64,000 nucleotides of DNA from CAZMCH01 sp964564735 (lineage in GTDB: Bacteria; Poribacteria; DTPJ01), in assembly GCA_964564735.1 (NCBI GenBank), contig CAZMCH010000012.1, positions 7,714 to 71,713 on the forward strand, written 5' to 3'. Of the stretch, positions 46,322-54,889 are shown in pieces (the first letter of the stretch is position 1; every line of letters begins with the position of its first letter). The position numbers and the translations under genes were made by a program. Under the pieces are notes generated by a model. It was not told the DNA's origin. It did not search any database and was given only the letters and a program-made list of their open reading frames with translations.

Positions 46322-46589
46322 TATAATACAGAAAACTATATTTGTCAGTTATTTTGAATTAATTCTGACATAATAGAAGGCATTATGACGGAAATAAATT
46401 TATAATCAATTGTATCGCAGTGAATCTGTCTGACATTACAAATAAAGACAAATAAAAGCGATGCCAACCTTCTAAGGAATAGATATACCTAATGAACTGG
46501 AAAATAGTCATTGGTCTAAACGGTTTATCAACTGGATAGCATAGATAACCAAGCATTGTCTGCATTGCTTATGGAATTGAACCACTAGC

Positions 46590-46823
46590 ATGAATTTGGG
46601 TCATCCATCAAATGGTATTACCAAGCTATATGCTCAATTACTTGCTACCAAACTTAATATAGCAAATGGAGTAAATGGTGCTTCTGCCGCCAGCGTAATA
46701 GCTTCAGCAGATGCTTTCTTAGCTATCAAAGATTGGACATACTGGAATAGCTTAAGCAAAGCTGATAAAAATATGGTATTAGGTTGGATGTCAGCACTAG
46801 ATAATTTTAATAATGGCTATTAG
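46590..46823 (+). pseudogene. C-terminal remnant of a secreted-protein domain
   Basis: The 77 codons read TKLYAQLLATKLNIANGVNG...ASADAFLAIKDW...SKADKNMVLGWMSALDNFNNG. This resembles the end of the TxGYWKxH-type domain found at the C-termini of secreted proteins. There is no signal peptide, no good ribosome-binding site, and the upstream 250 bases are riddled with stops in all frames, although a NQALSALL-like piece appears just upstream in another frame. It looks like the tail of a decayed gene. Confidence 0.6.
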
Positions 46824-46843
46824 AATTATTTAGCTTAATTTTC

Positions 46844-46883
46844 AAAGGTTCTCAAGGCTTGATGCTTTGAGAACCTTTTTTAT
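46844..46883 (+). terminator. Intrinsic terminator
   Basis: AAAGGTTCTCAAGGC-TTGAT-GCTTTGAGAACCTTTTTT: a 15-bp stem with one mismatch followed by a T-run. It is one of the clearest terminators in the window, just downstream of the decayed gene. Confidence 0.9.
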
Positions 46884-46981
46884 TTCCTGTAATTGCTCTT
46901 TTTTTCTATTATTTTCACTCCATTTTTTATACATCAATCCAAATATCCATCAAAAACAAAATCCCTCTTTTTAACTAAGTA

Positions 46982-47010
46982 TTGAATAATGAGAAAAAAT
47001 TGTGTATTCT
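46982..47010 (+). promoter_or_regulatory. Possible sigma70 promoter of rluD
   Basis: TTGAAT (46982-46987), 17 bases, then TATTCT (47005-47010), about 50 bases before the RluD start and after the strong terminator. The boxes are imperfect. Confidence 0.35.
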
Positions 47011-47062
47011 ATATCAAACAAAAAATCAAAATATTAAGAAATATTAACAAAAGCCAAAGATT

Positions 47063-48067
47063 ATGAATAAGACACTAGAATATATAGTCTCTGAGAAAGA
47101 CTCTGGCATAAGAATTGACAGGTATATAGCGGAAAAAGATTCTGTTCTCTCTCGTTCATTTATTCAAAAGCTAATTTCAGATGGAAACATAACTGTCAAT
47201 AACGCCGAAATCAAAGCAAGCTATAATGTTCATACTAACGATATTATAAAAGTGAATATAGTCGCACCTGCAATAGATATTATTCCGAAGTCAGAGGATA
47301 TTTCTCTTGATATTGTCTTTGAAGACGATGATATTATCGTTGTGAATAAGCCAGCAGGCATGGTTGTCCATCCTGCTCCCGGAAATTATACAGGAACGCT
47401 TGTTAATGCAGTAATATCCCGTTTGTTTTCTGATGATGATGATGATTCTAATATTGATTCTGCTGATGTTAGCCTAATAAATCCGCAACGTCCGGGAATT
47501 GTTCATCGTATAGACAAGGGAACTTCGGGCTTATTGGTTATTGCAAAAACAGTAAACGCATATTACGGTCTTGTTGAGCAAGTCAGCGAACATAGCATGA
47601 CTAGGCGATATATTGCGGTTATATGTGGAATACCAAAGCATGATCAAGGAACAATCATTGCACCTATTGGAAGAAGCAGTCGCAATCGAAAAAAAATGGC
47701 AGTTACCCCAATAAGAGGCAGAGAGGCGATAACCAATTTTCAAATACTTGAGAAATATAGTTCATTTTCTTTAATCGAAGCCCGACTTGAGACAGGCAGA
47801 ACACATCAAATAAGAGTTCATTTTGCACATATTGGGCATCCAGTTGTGGGTGACCCTGATTATGGTGGTCAAAAACGGGCATTAGATTTAGCTTGCTCTG
47901 ATAATGTTATAAGAGCGATAGAAAACTTATCAAGACAGGCACTTCACGCACAAACACTGGGTTTTATACATCCTGCGACTAACGAATATATGGAGTTTTC
48001 ATGTGAAATACCAGATGATATGCAGGAATTAATAGACGCTATGCGTTTAGAATCAAAGAATTTATAA
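47063..48067 (+). CDS. rluD: RluA-family rRNA pseudouridine synthase
   Basis: The 334-residue protein has an N-terminal S4 RNA-binding domain (about 14-75, RIDRYIAEKDSVLSRSFIQKLISDGNITVNN) and a pseudouridine synthase domain. The latter carries VNKPAGMVVHP and the catalytic-aspartate motif HRIDKGTSGLLV, then ARLETGRTHQIRVH. The S4 domain and length fit RluD, which modifies helix 69 of 23S rRNA. An acidic insertion (SDDDDDSNIDSADVS) lies before the catalytic motif. Confidence 0.93.
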   Translation: MNKTLEYIVSEKDSGIRIDRYIAEKDSVLSRSFIQKLISDGNITVNNAEIKASYNVHTNDIIKVNIVAPAIDIIPKSEDISLDIVFEDDDIIVVNKPAGMVVHPAPGNYTGTLVNAVISRLFSDDDDDSNIDSADVSLINPQRPGIVHRIDKGTSGLLVIAKTVNAYYGLVEQVSEHSMTRRYIAVICGIPKHDQGTIIAPIGRSSRNRKKMAVTPIRGREAITNFQILEKYSSFSLIEARLETGRTHQIRVHFAHIGHPVVGDPDYGGQKRALDLACSDNVIRAIENLSRQALHAQTLGFIHPATNEYMEFSCEIPDDMQELIDAMRLESKNL

Positions 48068-48103
48068 GCCTATCATTGATATTAAAAGGAAAGGTTGTAT
48101 ATT

Positions 48104-49717
48104 GTGGGAATTTTGTATTGTGATGGTGACAGATTCAAAAAAGCCCTTCTAGCAAGCGCAAGCTGGTTATCAGAAAACAGCGAAATATTAAACCGTCTAA
48201 ACGTCTTTCCTGTTCCTGACGGGGATACAGGGACAAACATGTCCTTGACATTAATATCTGCAGTTGATGAATTGAAAGGACTTGAAGGCGCACCACTCAG
48301 CGAAGTTCTTGAAGCATCTGCAAGGGGTGCATTAATGGGAGCAAGAGGCTGTTCAGGAGTCATAATCTCTCAACTTATCGCTGGATTTGCAGAGGTTGGC
48401 AAAGACAAGACCCGATTTCTACCACAGGATATTATTGATAGCTTTGTTTTAGGATCAAAGAAAACTTATATGGCTGTAACCGAACCAAGAGAAGGAACGA
48501 TGCTTACCGTCATAAGAGAATCAGCCGAAGAAGCAATCCATGCAATACAAAATAGTAGCGATCTTGCAGAATTATTAGAAAAGATCCTTGATAAAGCTAG
48601 ATCATCATTGCAAAATACCCCGAATCTGCTTCCAGTTCTTGCACAAGCGGGTGTTGTTGATTCGGGAGGACAAGGTTTTGTGTTTATCCTTGAAGGTATT
48701 TTGAGATTGGTTAAAGGTGAACCTCTTGCCATACATGAAAAAACAGATACGATCCAAGAAGGCGAAGCGCAAAAGATGGTTTCTCAATCTTGGGATATGC
48801 CATATTGCACAGAATTCATATTAACACCAAAAAATGTTAGTATTTCTGATATTAGAAACGATTTCGTCAATCTTGGAACAGACTTGGTAGCTGTTGAATG
48901 GGGCGAAATCGTAAGGATTCATATACATACAGCAGACCCTGAAAGAGTCCTTGCTCGTGCCCATCTATACGGTAAAATAAGTAATGTCAAAATTGATGAC
49001 ATGAAAAAACAGCATAGACATATAACGCAAAATCCTATATTAATTGAACAAAATCAAGAACAGCAAGAGATTTCTATAATTGCAGTCGCACCCGGAGATG
49101 GAATATCGGCAGTATTAAAGAGTCTTGGAGTCGAATCCGTCCTGATGAGTGACCAAAGAAATCCAAGCGTTGCAGAACTAATAACAGCTATTGATTCAGC
49201 CTATTCTGATAAAGTTATTTTGCTTCCAAATGATGGAAATATAATTCCAGCGGGAATACAGGCGATAAATATGAGTCATAAAAAGGCAAATATTGTGCAA
49301 TCAAAAAATGTCTCTCAAGGAATGTCTGCTGTATTGGCTTTTCGTCCTGATTTAGATATAGAAAAAAATATAACCAATATGAATGATATAATCAAAGAAG
49401 TAAAAAGTGGCGAAGTAGCAAGGGCTGTTAGAAATGCTCAATATGGCAATATTGTGATTAAGGAAAATGATGCGATAGGACGTTTTAATGGCAAGATTCA
49501 TGTTGCAGAAATTGATATTGATTCAGCAGTTATTGAACTTATAAAAATTATGGTTGAACCAGAAAACGAGATTATTACCATCTTTTATGGCGCAGATATT
49601 TCCAGAAACGAAGCAGAAAAAGTCGTTGAAAAGCTAGAAAAGATTTTTCCCGATGTTGAATTGGAACTTCATTACGGCGGACAGCCTCATTGTTTTTATA
49701 TTATATCAGCTGAATAA
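48104..49717 (+). CDS. fakA: DAK2/FakA-type fatty acid kinase
   Basis: Fatty acid kinase ATPase subunit, which phosphorylates fatty acids presented by FakB. The GTG at 48104 lies about 9 bases after AGGAAAGG and gives 537 residues; a TTG at 48095 is less well placed. The N-terminal DhaL-like domain has PVPDGDTGTNMSLT and GARGCSGVIISQ, which bind ATP and magnesium. A central FakA domain and a C-terminal DegV-like half (VILLPNDGNIIPA, then HYGGQPHCFYIISAE) follow. The next gene encodes a DegV protein, completing the pair. Confidence 0.92.
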   Translation: MGILYCDGDRFKKALLASASWLSENSEILNRLNVFPVPDGDTGTNMSLTLISAVDELKGLEGAPLSEVLEASARGALMGARGCSGVIISQLIAGFAEVGKDKTRFLPQDIIDSFVLGSKKTYMAVTEPREGTMLTVIRESAEEAIHAIQNSSDLAELLEKILDKARSSLQNTPNLLPVLAQAGVVDSGGQGFVFILEGILRLVKGEPLAIHEKTDTIQEGEAQKMVSQSWDMPYCTEFILTPKNVSISDIRNDFVNLGTDLVAVEWGEIVRIHIHTADPERVLARAHLYGKISNVKIDDMKKQHRHITQNPILIEQNQEQQEISIIAVAPGDGISAVLKSLGVESVLMSDQRNPSVAELITAIDSAYSDKVILLPNDGNIIPAGIQAINMSHKKANIVQSKNVSQGMSAVLAFRPDLDIEKNITNMNDIIKEVKSGEVARAVRNAQYGNIVIKENDAIGRFNGKIHVAEIDIDSAVIELIKIMVEPENEIITIFYGADISRNEAEKVVEKLEKIFPDVELELHYGGQPHCFYIISAE

Positions 49718-49739
49718 TTAACATTATGGAGGTAGGAAG

Positions 49740-50576
49740 ATGGTAAGAATAGTAACAGATAGCACTTGTGACTTGCCAAAAGAAATAGTAGAAGAATATG
49801 ACATTCAGGTTGTTCCTTTAACAGTCAAACTTGGCAATAAAAGCTTTAGGGATTATTATGATTTATCACCATTGCAATTTTACGAGATGCTAAAAACAAC
49901 AAATGATTTTCCAACAACATCACAACCATCGGTAGATGAATTTTTACAAACCTATAAGAAATTTGGCAATCAAGACGATATTATCTCTATTCATATATCA
50001 CTAGACATGAGTAAAACTGCACAATCTGCATCTGTTGCATTACAGCAATTGCCTGATTATAAAATTCATATTATAGATTCACGGACAGTATGTCTTGGGC
50101 TTGGTCTAATTGTCCTTGAGTCTGCAAAAGCTGTAAAAGAAGGGGCAGATGCAAAAGAGGTTATACAGCTAATTGATGAGCTAAAATCAAAAATTAAAGT
50201 TTATTTTTCGGTTGAAACGCTTGAATATCTGCAAAAAGGTGGAAGAATCGGTAAAGCGCAGGGATTTTTAGGAACAATGCTGAAAATAAAACCATTGCTT
50301 GCTGTTGTTGATGGCTTTGTAACTCCTGTTGAGAGAATTCGTGGGGCAGGAAAACTAATAAACAGAATGGTTGAAATAGTAAAAGACGATGCTGGTCAAA
50401 ATAAAAAGATTAAGGCATCTTTTGTCAGAGGTGAAAGCGAAGAGCAATTATCAGAACTAACATCACAATTAAATGATGCTGTTGAAGTTGAGGAGTTGTT
50501 CAGGTCGTATGTTGGCACGGTCATTACTTCACATGCAGGTCCCACTGCTTTTGCAGTAGGTTATTATTGCTCTTAG
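49740..50576 (+). CDS. fakB: DegV family fatty-acid-binding protein (FakB)
   Basis: This 278-residue DegV protein binds a fatty acid for phosphorylation by FakA. The N-terminal motif is TDSTCDLP. Also present are FPTTSQPSVDEF, HISLDMSKTAQSA, SVETLEYLQKGGRIGKAQ, LLAVVDG and the closing GTVITSHAGPTAFAVGY. It starts 22 bases after fakA with a GGAGG site. Together the pair feeds exogenous or recycled fatty acids into phospholipid synthesis. Confidence 0.93.
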   Translation: MVRIVTDSTCDLPKEIVEEYDIQVVPLTVKLGNKSFRDYYDLSPLQFYEMLKTTNDFPTTSQPSVDEFLQTYKKFGNQDDIISIHISLDMSKTAQSASVALQQLPDYKIHIIDSRTVCLGLGLIVLESAKAVKEGADAKEVIQLIDELKSKIKVYFSVETLEYLQKGGRIGKAQGFLGTMLKIKPLLAVVDGFVTPVERIRGAGKLINRMVEIVKDDAGQNKKIKASFVRGESEEQLSELTSQLNDAVEVEELFRSYVGTVITSHAGPTAFAVGYYCS

Positions 50577-50652
50577 ATATTTCATTAAATATCATCTTCA
50601 CTGAAGCATTCTGCTTTTATATTATTAGTAATATAGTTTGGGCTATTATACC

Positions 50653-50936
50653 TAAATAATGTCAGTTCGATATAAGAATGAACCACAAAGACACTAAAAC
50701 ACAAAGTATCACAAGGGATTAAAGATTAAATCTTTAACATTGCATTTTTGCAAGAAAACCATTTATTTTCAATAGTTTATCCTTTGATTTCATCCGTTTA
50801 AAAAATCAGAGATAATCAGCGATGTATTCCTTTTTTGCAGAGCCAAACAGCTTCAATCTTTTAATCTTATTTCTTGCTTTGTGCCTTGGTGTCTTGGTGG
50901 TAAATACAATTTTCTACGTCGAACTCACGTTAAATA
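50653..50936 (+). mobile_element. MITE-like element B (272 bp plus 6-bp target duplications)
   Basis: A close copy of the element at 6358-6636, in the same orientation. It spans 50659-50930, with ends ATGTCAGTTCG and CGAACTCACGT and direct repeats TAAATA at 50653-50658 and 50931-50936. Most differences from copy A are small, including a short deletion near the right side. It separates fakB from the sigma factor operon and has no coding capacity. Confidence 0.87.
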
Positions 50937-51007
50937 CTATTATCTATAAATAATCAGCCTTTAAATTAATCCTACCATCGTTAGTTTTAAATTGGCAATA
51001 AAAAAAA

Positions 51008-51034
51008 GGAATATCAAGACAAAAAAATCGTCTA
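51008..51034 (+). promoter_or_regulatory. ECF-type promoter of the sigma operon
   Basis: GGAATA (51008-51013), 15 bases, then CGTCTA (51029-51034). This is the classic ECF arrangement of a GGAA(C/T) -35 and a CGTC -10. It lies 58 bases before the sigma gene and recurs at 53127-53153, predicting autoregulation. Confidence 0.75.
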
Positions 51035-51092
51035 ATATAGTGACATATTATGATAATTTTTTAGATTATTACAGGAAGTATATAACCGAAAG

Positions 51093-51656
51093 ATGATTGA
51101 CAACAACATCGTAGAAAAGGCTAAAGATGGAAATATTCATGCCTTTGAAGAAATTTTCAAAAAGACAAATAAAGGTATCTATAACTTTATATTAAATTTA
51201 TCATCAAATAGAGAATTGGCTGATGATTTGACACAAGAAACTTATGTTAGAGCTTTTAGATCAATAAAATCTCTTAAAAGTAAAGATTCTATTAATTCTT
51301 GGCTTCATAGGATTGCATTAAACCTATATCGTGATGAAATAAAAAAACCAAAACTCAACATTAAGAGTATAGATGATAACAGCGAAAATAATGATATTAT
51401 AGAAGAGATAACCGATTGGACAAGAAATCCAGAAAATATAATAACGGATGACGAATTACAACACGTTGTAAAAAATGCGATCCAATCCCTTCCTGAGATA
51501 CATCGTGCAGTAGTAACAATGCACCATATTGAAGGGATGGAAATTGATGATATTGCCAAAGTGTTAAAAACAAGCAATGGAACTGTAATGTCTAGGCTTG
51601 CAAGGGCAAGAGACTCACTAAGGCGCAAATTAGCCTTTTACGAGGGCAAGAAATGA
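51093..51656 (+). CDS. ECF RNA polymerase sigma factor
   Basis: This 187-residue extracytoplasmic-function sigma factor has region 2 (about 15-75), with FNLSSNRELADDLTQETYVRAFRSI-type residues for core binding and -10 recognition. Region 4 (about 125-180) carries the helix-turn-helix segment MEIDDIAKVLKTSNGTVMSRLARARDSLRRKL. An acidic linker joins them. Its last four bases (ATGA) overlap the anti-sigma start, so the two are co-translated. An ECF promoter sits upstream. Confidence 0.95.
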   Translation: MIDNNIVEKAKDGNIHAFEEIFKKTNKGIYNFILNLSSNRELADDLTQETYVRAFRSIKSLKSKDSINSWLHRIALNLYRDEIKKPKLNIKSIDDNSENNDIIEEITDWTRNPENIITDDELQHVVKNAIQSLPEIHRAVVTMHHIEGMEIDDIAKVLKTSNGTVMSRLARARDSLRRKLAFYEGKK

Positions 51657-52144
51657 TTAAATGTGAAAAGATTCAAAAGATGTTACCAGATTATTCTGTT
51701 GGTTCTCTTTCTGCCAAAAAAAGAGAATTCATAGAGAAGCATATACAAAATTGTCCAGAGTGTTTGAAACAATTGGAGCATTTAAATAACATAGCTTCAT
51801 TAATGGATAAAATGCCTCAAGAAGAACCACCAAGTCATCTTTGGGCAAACATAAGCGAGAGAATAACAAACTACGAAGAAGACTCATTCTGGCAAAAAAG
51901 CTTTGGATGGTTATGGGAAAAGAGAATTCCAGCTTTAGTTTCAGGCTTTGGCATGATATTAATAATAGCGAGTCTATATTTTCTATTGTTGAAGCCACCT
52001 GAAAAGATGGATAAGAGTATATATAAAGACATCGGACAGCATACCTATTCACGTTGGAATAACCCTTTAACCGATAGAGTTGCGCTAGGTATGATTGTCG
52101 TTAAAAATGAGTTTGGGGATGAAATAAATGAAACCAATCGCTAA
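51653..52144 (+). CDS. Membrane-bound zinc anti-sigma factor
   Basis: This 163-residue partner of the preceding sigma factor has an N-terminal ZAS domain with H30-x3-C34-x2-C37, preceded by C4. A linker leads to one membrane helix (about 92-114) and a short periplasmic tail. Such proteins hold the sigma factor at the membrane until proteolysis releases it. Its 3' end overlaps the RseB-like gene by 17 bases. Confidence 0.9.
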   Translation: MIKCEKIQKMLPDYSVGSLSAKKREFIEKHIQNCPECLKQLEHLNNIASLMDKMPQEEPPSHLWANISERITNYEEDSFWQKSFGWLWEKRIPALVSGFGMILIIASLYFLLLKPPEKMDKSIYKDIGQHTYSRWNNPLTDRVALGMIVVKNEFGDEINETNR

Positions 52145-53117
52145 ATTTGTCTTATTTTTTATGACTCTATTTTCGCTATCATTGCTAATTGTCAATTTCT
52201 CATATTCATTAGATAATCCAGCAGTTGATTTACTCAAAAAAGCATATTCAAATCAAAGGCTAATCTCACATTCAGGAATGTTGAAAACAGAGGTTTTTCT
52301 TGGCGATAAAACTTCATCTGCCATAGTTGAAATTCAGCAGAAGGAAGGGAAAGTCAGGACAAATTATAAATCCGATGTATCCTCTGGTTTGTCCATCATT
52401 GATGATGGAAAAAAAACTATGACTATTGATAGCAAAAATAATACAGTAACCATAAGCCCAATACTGGAATTGTCAAATGATATATCATTGCTACTTTCAA
52501 ACTATAATATAGTATCAAAGGGATCAGAAAAGATTGCTGAACGTCAGACACAGATACTACAAGTTATTCCAAAACATAAGGGAAATCCATCAATGAAACT
52601 TTGGATTGACATAAAAAATTTTCTCATACTCAAAAGAGAATATTACAATTCAGATAATATATTAGTATCCAAAACTTTCTACACTCAAATTAACTTTAAT
52701 GCAAAGATCAATGATGATATTTTTATTCCACCAAGTAATGCCTCATATCTGAATTCTGATCTAGATGCCCAAAAAACAGAAAAAGATGATATTCCATTTA
52801 GCATTATTGAGCCAAAATATTTGCCAGTTGGATATATTTTGGATGGTTATTATCTTTTTAAGCCACCAAGTGGAAAAGGCGTTCAGCTAAAATATACTGA
52901 TGGGCTAAATAGCATATCAATACTTGAGGTCGTTCCACCTATTGGAAGGCATCGTATGAGATGGGGTTGGAGAAGAGGTCGTGAAATGCAGGGATGTCGT
53001 TTTATTGATAACCTTCAAGGAAGGGCAATCAAGATAAATAGAGAAGGGCTAAATATTACAATTGTTGGTGATATATCTGAAAATGAGCTTCAAAAAATTG
53101 CAGATAATATAAAATAA
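52128..53117 (+). CDS. RseB/MucB-like sigma regulatory protein
   Basis: The 329-residue protein has a signal peptide (about 1-28, ending FSYS). The N-terminal half resembles the LolA-like domain of RseB/MucB (LLKKAYSNQRLISHSGMLKT...IDDGKKTMTID...LWIDIKNFLILKREYY). The C-terminal domain (about 220-329) begins SIIEPKYLPVGY and is also RseB-like. RseB senses misplaced outer-membrane components and guards the anti-sigma factor. Its overlap with the anti-sigma gene supports the same role here. A basic RMRWGWRRGREMQG segment is notable. Confidence 0.82.
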   Translation: MKPIAKFVLFFMTLFSLSLLIVNFSYSLDNPAVDLLKKAYSNQRLISHSGMLKTEVFLGDKTSSAIVEIQQKEGKVRTNYKSDVSSGLSIIDDGKKTMTIDSKNNTVTISPILELSNDISLLLSNYNIVSKGSEKIAERQTQILQVIPKHKGNPSMKLWIDIKNFLILKREYYNSDNILVSKTFYTQINFNAKINDDIFIPPSNASYLNSDLDAQKTEKDDIPFSIIEPKYLPVGYILDGYYLFKPPSGKGVQLKYTDGLNSISILEVVPPIGRHRMRWGWRRGREMQGCRFIDNLQGRAIKINREGLNITIVGDISENELQKIADNIK

Positions 53118-53126
53118 AAAAAATAT

Positions 53127-53153
53127 GGAATGTAAATCTCCAATTATCGTCTT
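53127..53153 (+). promoter_or_regulatory. Second ECF-type promoter, same motif
   Basis: GGAATG (53127-53132), 15 bases, then CGTCTT (53148-53153). It is identical in spacing and nearly in sequence to the promoter at 51008-51034. It lies 57 bases before the small secreted protein gene. Confidence 0.75.
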
Positions 53154-53209
53154 AAATAATGTAAGTAAAAAACAAATTATCACATAACCTTTTAATAGGA
53201 GGTACTAAA

Positions 53210-53569
53210 ATGAAGTTCGTTTCAATCACAACAGCAATGTTAGCAATTTTATTTATGATCGGTCTAATGGGTAGTTACTCAAGTGCAGATGACAGTTATG
53301 TTGCCAAAACAGAAAAAAGCCTTATAAGCGACAATGGTAATGACAGTAATAATAATTATGAAATGGTAAAATCTCAAACTCGTGATCGCAAAAAAGATGG
53401 AAGCTGTGATGGTACTCAACAGCAAAACGGATCAAAAAACAATAACAATTCGGGAACAAAATCGAAAAATGGTAATGGCTCCGGTGATAAAACAAGGTCT
53501 CGTGATGGAAGCAATTGCGACGGAACCGGTCCAAAATCATCTAATCCCGGTGGAAATTCTGGTAAGTAA
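53210..53569 (+). CDS. Small secreted low-complexity protein with duplicated Cys motif
   Basis: The 119-residue protein has a signal peptide ending near SSA (residues 24-26). The mature part is rich in Asn, Gly, Ser and Lys. It contains two related motifs, TRDRKKDGSCDGT (57-69) and TRSRDGSNCDGT (95-106), each with one cysteine. No family was recognised. A strong AGGAGG site and its own ECF promoter argue that it is real and stress-induced. It could bind metal or form a disulfide-linked envelope peptide; this is speculation. Confidence 0.75.
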   Translation: MKFVSITTAMLAILFMIGLMGSYSSADDSYVAKTEKSLISDNGNDSNNNYEMVKSQTRDRKKDGSCDGTQQQNGSKNNNNSGTKSKNGNGSGDKTRSRDGSNCDGTGPKSSNPGGNSGK

Positions 53570-53591
53570 TTATAAAATAAGCTAATTCACA

Positions 53592-53625
53592 ATTTGTTTG
53601 GCACTTTGAATAGTGCCAAACAAAT
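53592..53625 (+). terminator. Strong hairpin between the two small secreted genes
   Basis: ATTTGTTTGGCACT and AGTGCCAAACAAAT are perfect 14-base arms around TTGAAT. The T-rich descending arm is followed by only a short AT stretch, so it may be an attenuator giving more transcript of the first gene than of the second. Confidence 0.7.
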
Positions 53626-53654
53626 AATCAATATTAGAATTGAGGTTGATTAAA

Positions 53655-54143
53655 TTGAAAAAGAAATATATAGTTATTGCTATATTATCAGGGCTAATTA
53701 TTATAGCTATATCATCAATAGCTTTTTCGCAAGGATTTGGAAGAGGCAAGGGAAGATATGGAATGATGAACCAATCGCCAATAGCATCTGATTTAACTCA
53801 GGAACAGATAGAGAAATTGCAGTCTCTCCAATTAGAATTTGATAAAGAAACGCTTTCTTTGCGTAATGATATAATAACAAAGCGTTTAGAAATTCAAAAA
53901 TTATGGTCTGCTGATAATTTAGATGAAAATGCAATTATTGCCAAAGAAAAAGAGATGATGGAACTTAGAAATCAAATGCAAGAAAAAAGACTAAAATACA
54001 ATATAAATTTAGCAAAAATATTGCCAAAGGAGCAAATAGATAAAATAGCATTCGGTAATAACTTTGGTAATCCTTGTCCGAGAATGGGATTTGGATATGG
54101 TAACCATCGTTATATGGGAAAAAGATTCAGAATTTGGCAATAA
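53655..54143 (+). CDS. Spy/CpxP-like periplasmic protein
   Basis: The protein has 162 residues from a TTG at 53655, 9 bases after TGAGG; an upstream TTG would contain that site. A signal peptide ends near AFSQ. The mature protein is helical, with LTQEQIEKLQSLQLEFDKETLSLRNDI, the LTxxQ-type motif of Spy/CpxP/ZraP proteins, and a Gly/Met-rich end. These proteins are periplasmic chaperones or zinc sensors. It follows the ECF module and is probably part of its regulon. Confidence 0.82.
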   Translation: MKKKYIVIAILSGLIIIAISSIAFSQGFGRGKGRYGMMNQSPIASDLTQEQIEKLQSLQLEFDKETLSLRNDIITKRLEIQKLWSADNLDENAIIAKEKEMMELRNQMQEKRLKYNINLAKILPKEQIDKIAFGNNFGNPCPRMGFGYGNHRYMGKRFRIWQ

Positions 54144-54571
54144 CTAAAATTTTAGGTTGGACTATAGTCCAACCTATGCAATAATAGATATTATCCTACC
54201 GCAACTTTTCACACCATTTGATATTCTTAATTCTATAACATTATCTCTTGTTTTTGCTTGGCTTTTATGAAAATATAGCTTATATTGAAAATATATCTTC
54301 TGACTTTTTGTAATCTTCATTCCTGCTCTAGTTGTCTGCCTTTTCGTTCTATGGTCTTGCCTAATATCTGTCTGATTCTACCTTCACAGATTGTAGAATA
54401 TATCTCATTACACTTCCCTCATCATGTTTTCTGACTATATTATTTATTGTAATTTCACAAAGTCTTTACTTTTAGGTAATTCTATGCTATGATCAACCAC
54501 AAAATGACAATAGCATACATATTTTGGGCTTTTTATGACTGCTAATATTAAAGAAAATAGGGGCAAAAAGA
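54144..54571. other. Intergenic region with a perfect palindrome, no clear gene
   Basis: The 428 bases hold a 24-base perfect palindrome (TAGGTTGGACTATAGTCCAACCTA, 54153-54176), probably the end signal of the Spy-like gene. The remainder has no convincing coding frame. A short leftward stretch near 54260-54400 (CEGRIRQILGKT...) could be a transposase or other gene remnant, but it is broken by stops. Confidence 0.5.
54153..54176 (+). terminator. Perfect palindrome after the Spy-like gene
   Basis: A 24-base perfect palindrome, TAGGTTGGACTA/TAGTCCAACCTA, 9 bases past the stop codon. It is likely a transcript-end hairpin or a regulator-binding site. Confidence 0.6.
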
Positions 54572-54877
54572 TTGAAAATAGAAGAATTTCAAAAACTCAT
54601 AGAAGATATTTACTATACAAAAGATTCGGAAAGGGGGTTACTGGGAACTTTCGCATGGTTTGTTGAAGAAGTTGGTGAACTTTCAAGGGAGCTTCGTTCA
54701 CAAGAAGATAAGAAAAGGCTTCAAGATGAGTTTGCTGATGTTTTGGCATGGCTTTCTACGCTTGCTAGTATAGCTGGAATTGATCTTGAGGAATCAGCAA
54801 ATAAATATATTAATGGATGTCCAAAATGCTATAAAACTCCCTGTATTTGCGATGAAAACAGACGCAAACCGATATAA
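54572..54877 (+). CDS. MazG-like nucleotide pyrophosphohydrolase with zinc ribbon tail
   Basis: A 101-residue protein of the MazG/all-alpha NTP-pyrophosphatase family, which removes non-canonical or excess nucleotides. The metal-binding acidic residues are in FVEEVGELSREL and DEFADVLAWL. A short C-terminal CPKCYKTPCIC segment looks like a zinc-binding appendage. It starts at TTG and ends 12 bases before the next gene. Confidence 0.85.
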   Translation: MKIEEFQKLIEDIYYTKDSERGLLGTFAWFVEEVGELSRELRSQEDKKRLQDEFADVLAWLSTLASIAGIDLEESANKYINGCPKCYKTPCICDENRRKPI

Positions 54878-54889
54878 GCGGAGGAGGTA

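Noticed and set aside
54260..54400. Leftward stretch reading CEGRIRQILGKTIERKGRQLEQE
   Set aside because: Short, broken by stop codons on both sides, and no family could be recognised with confidence; at most an old gene remnant.
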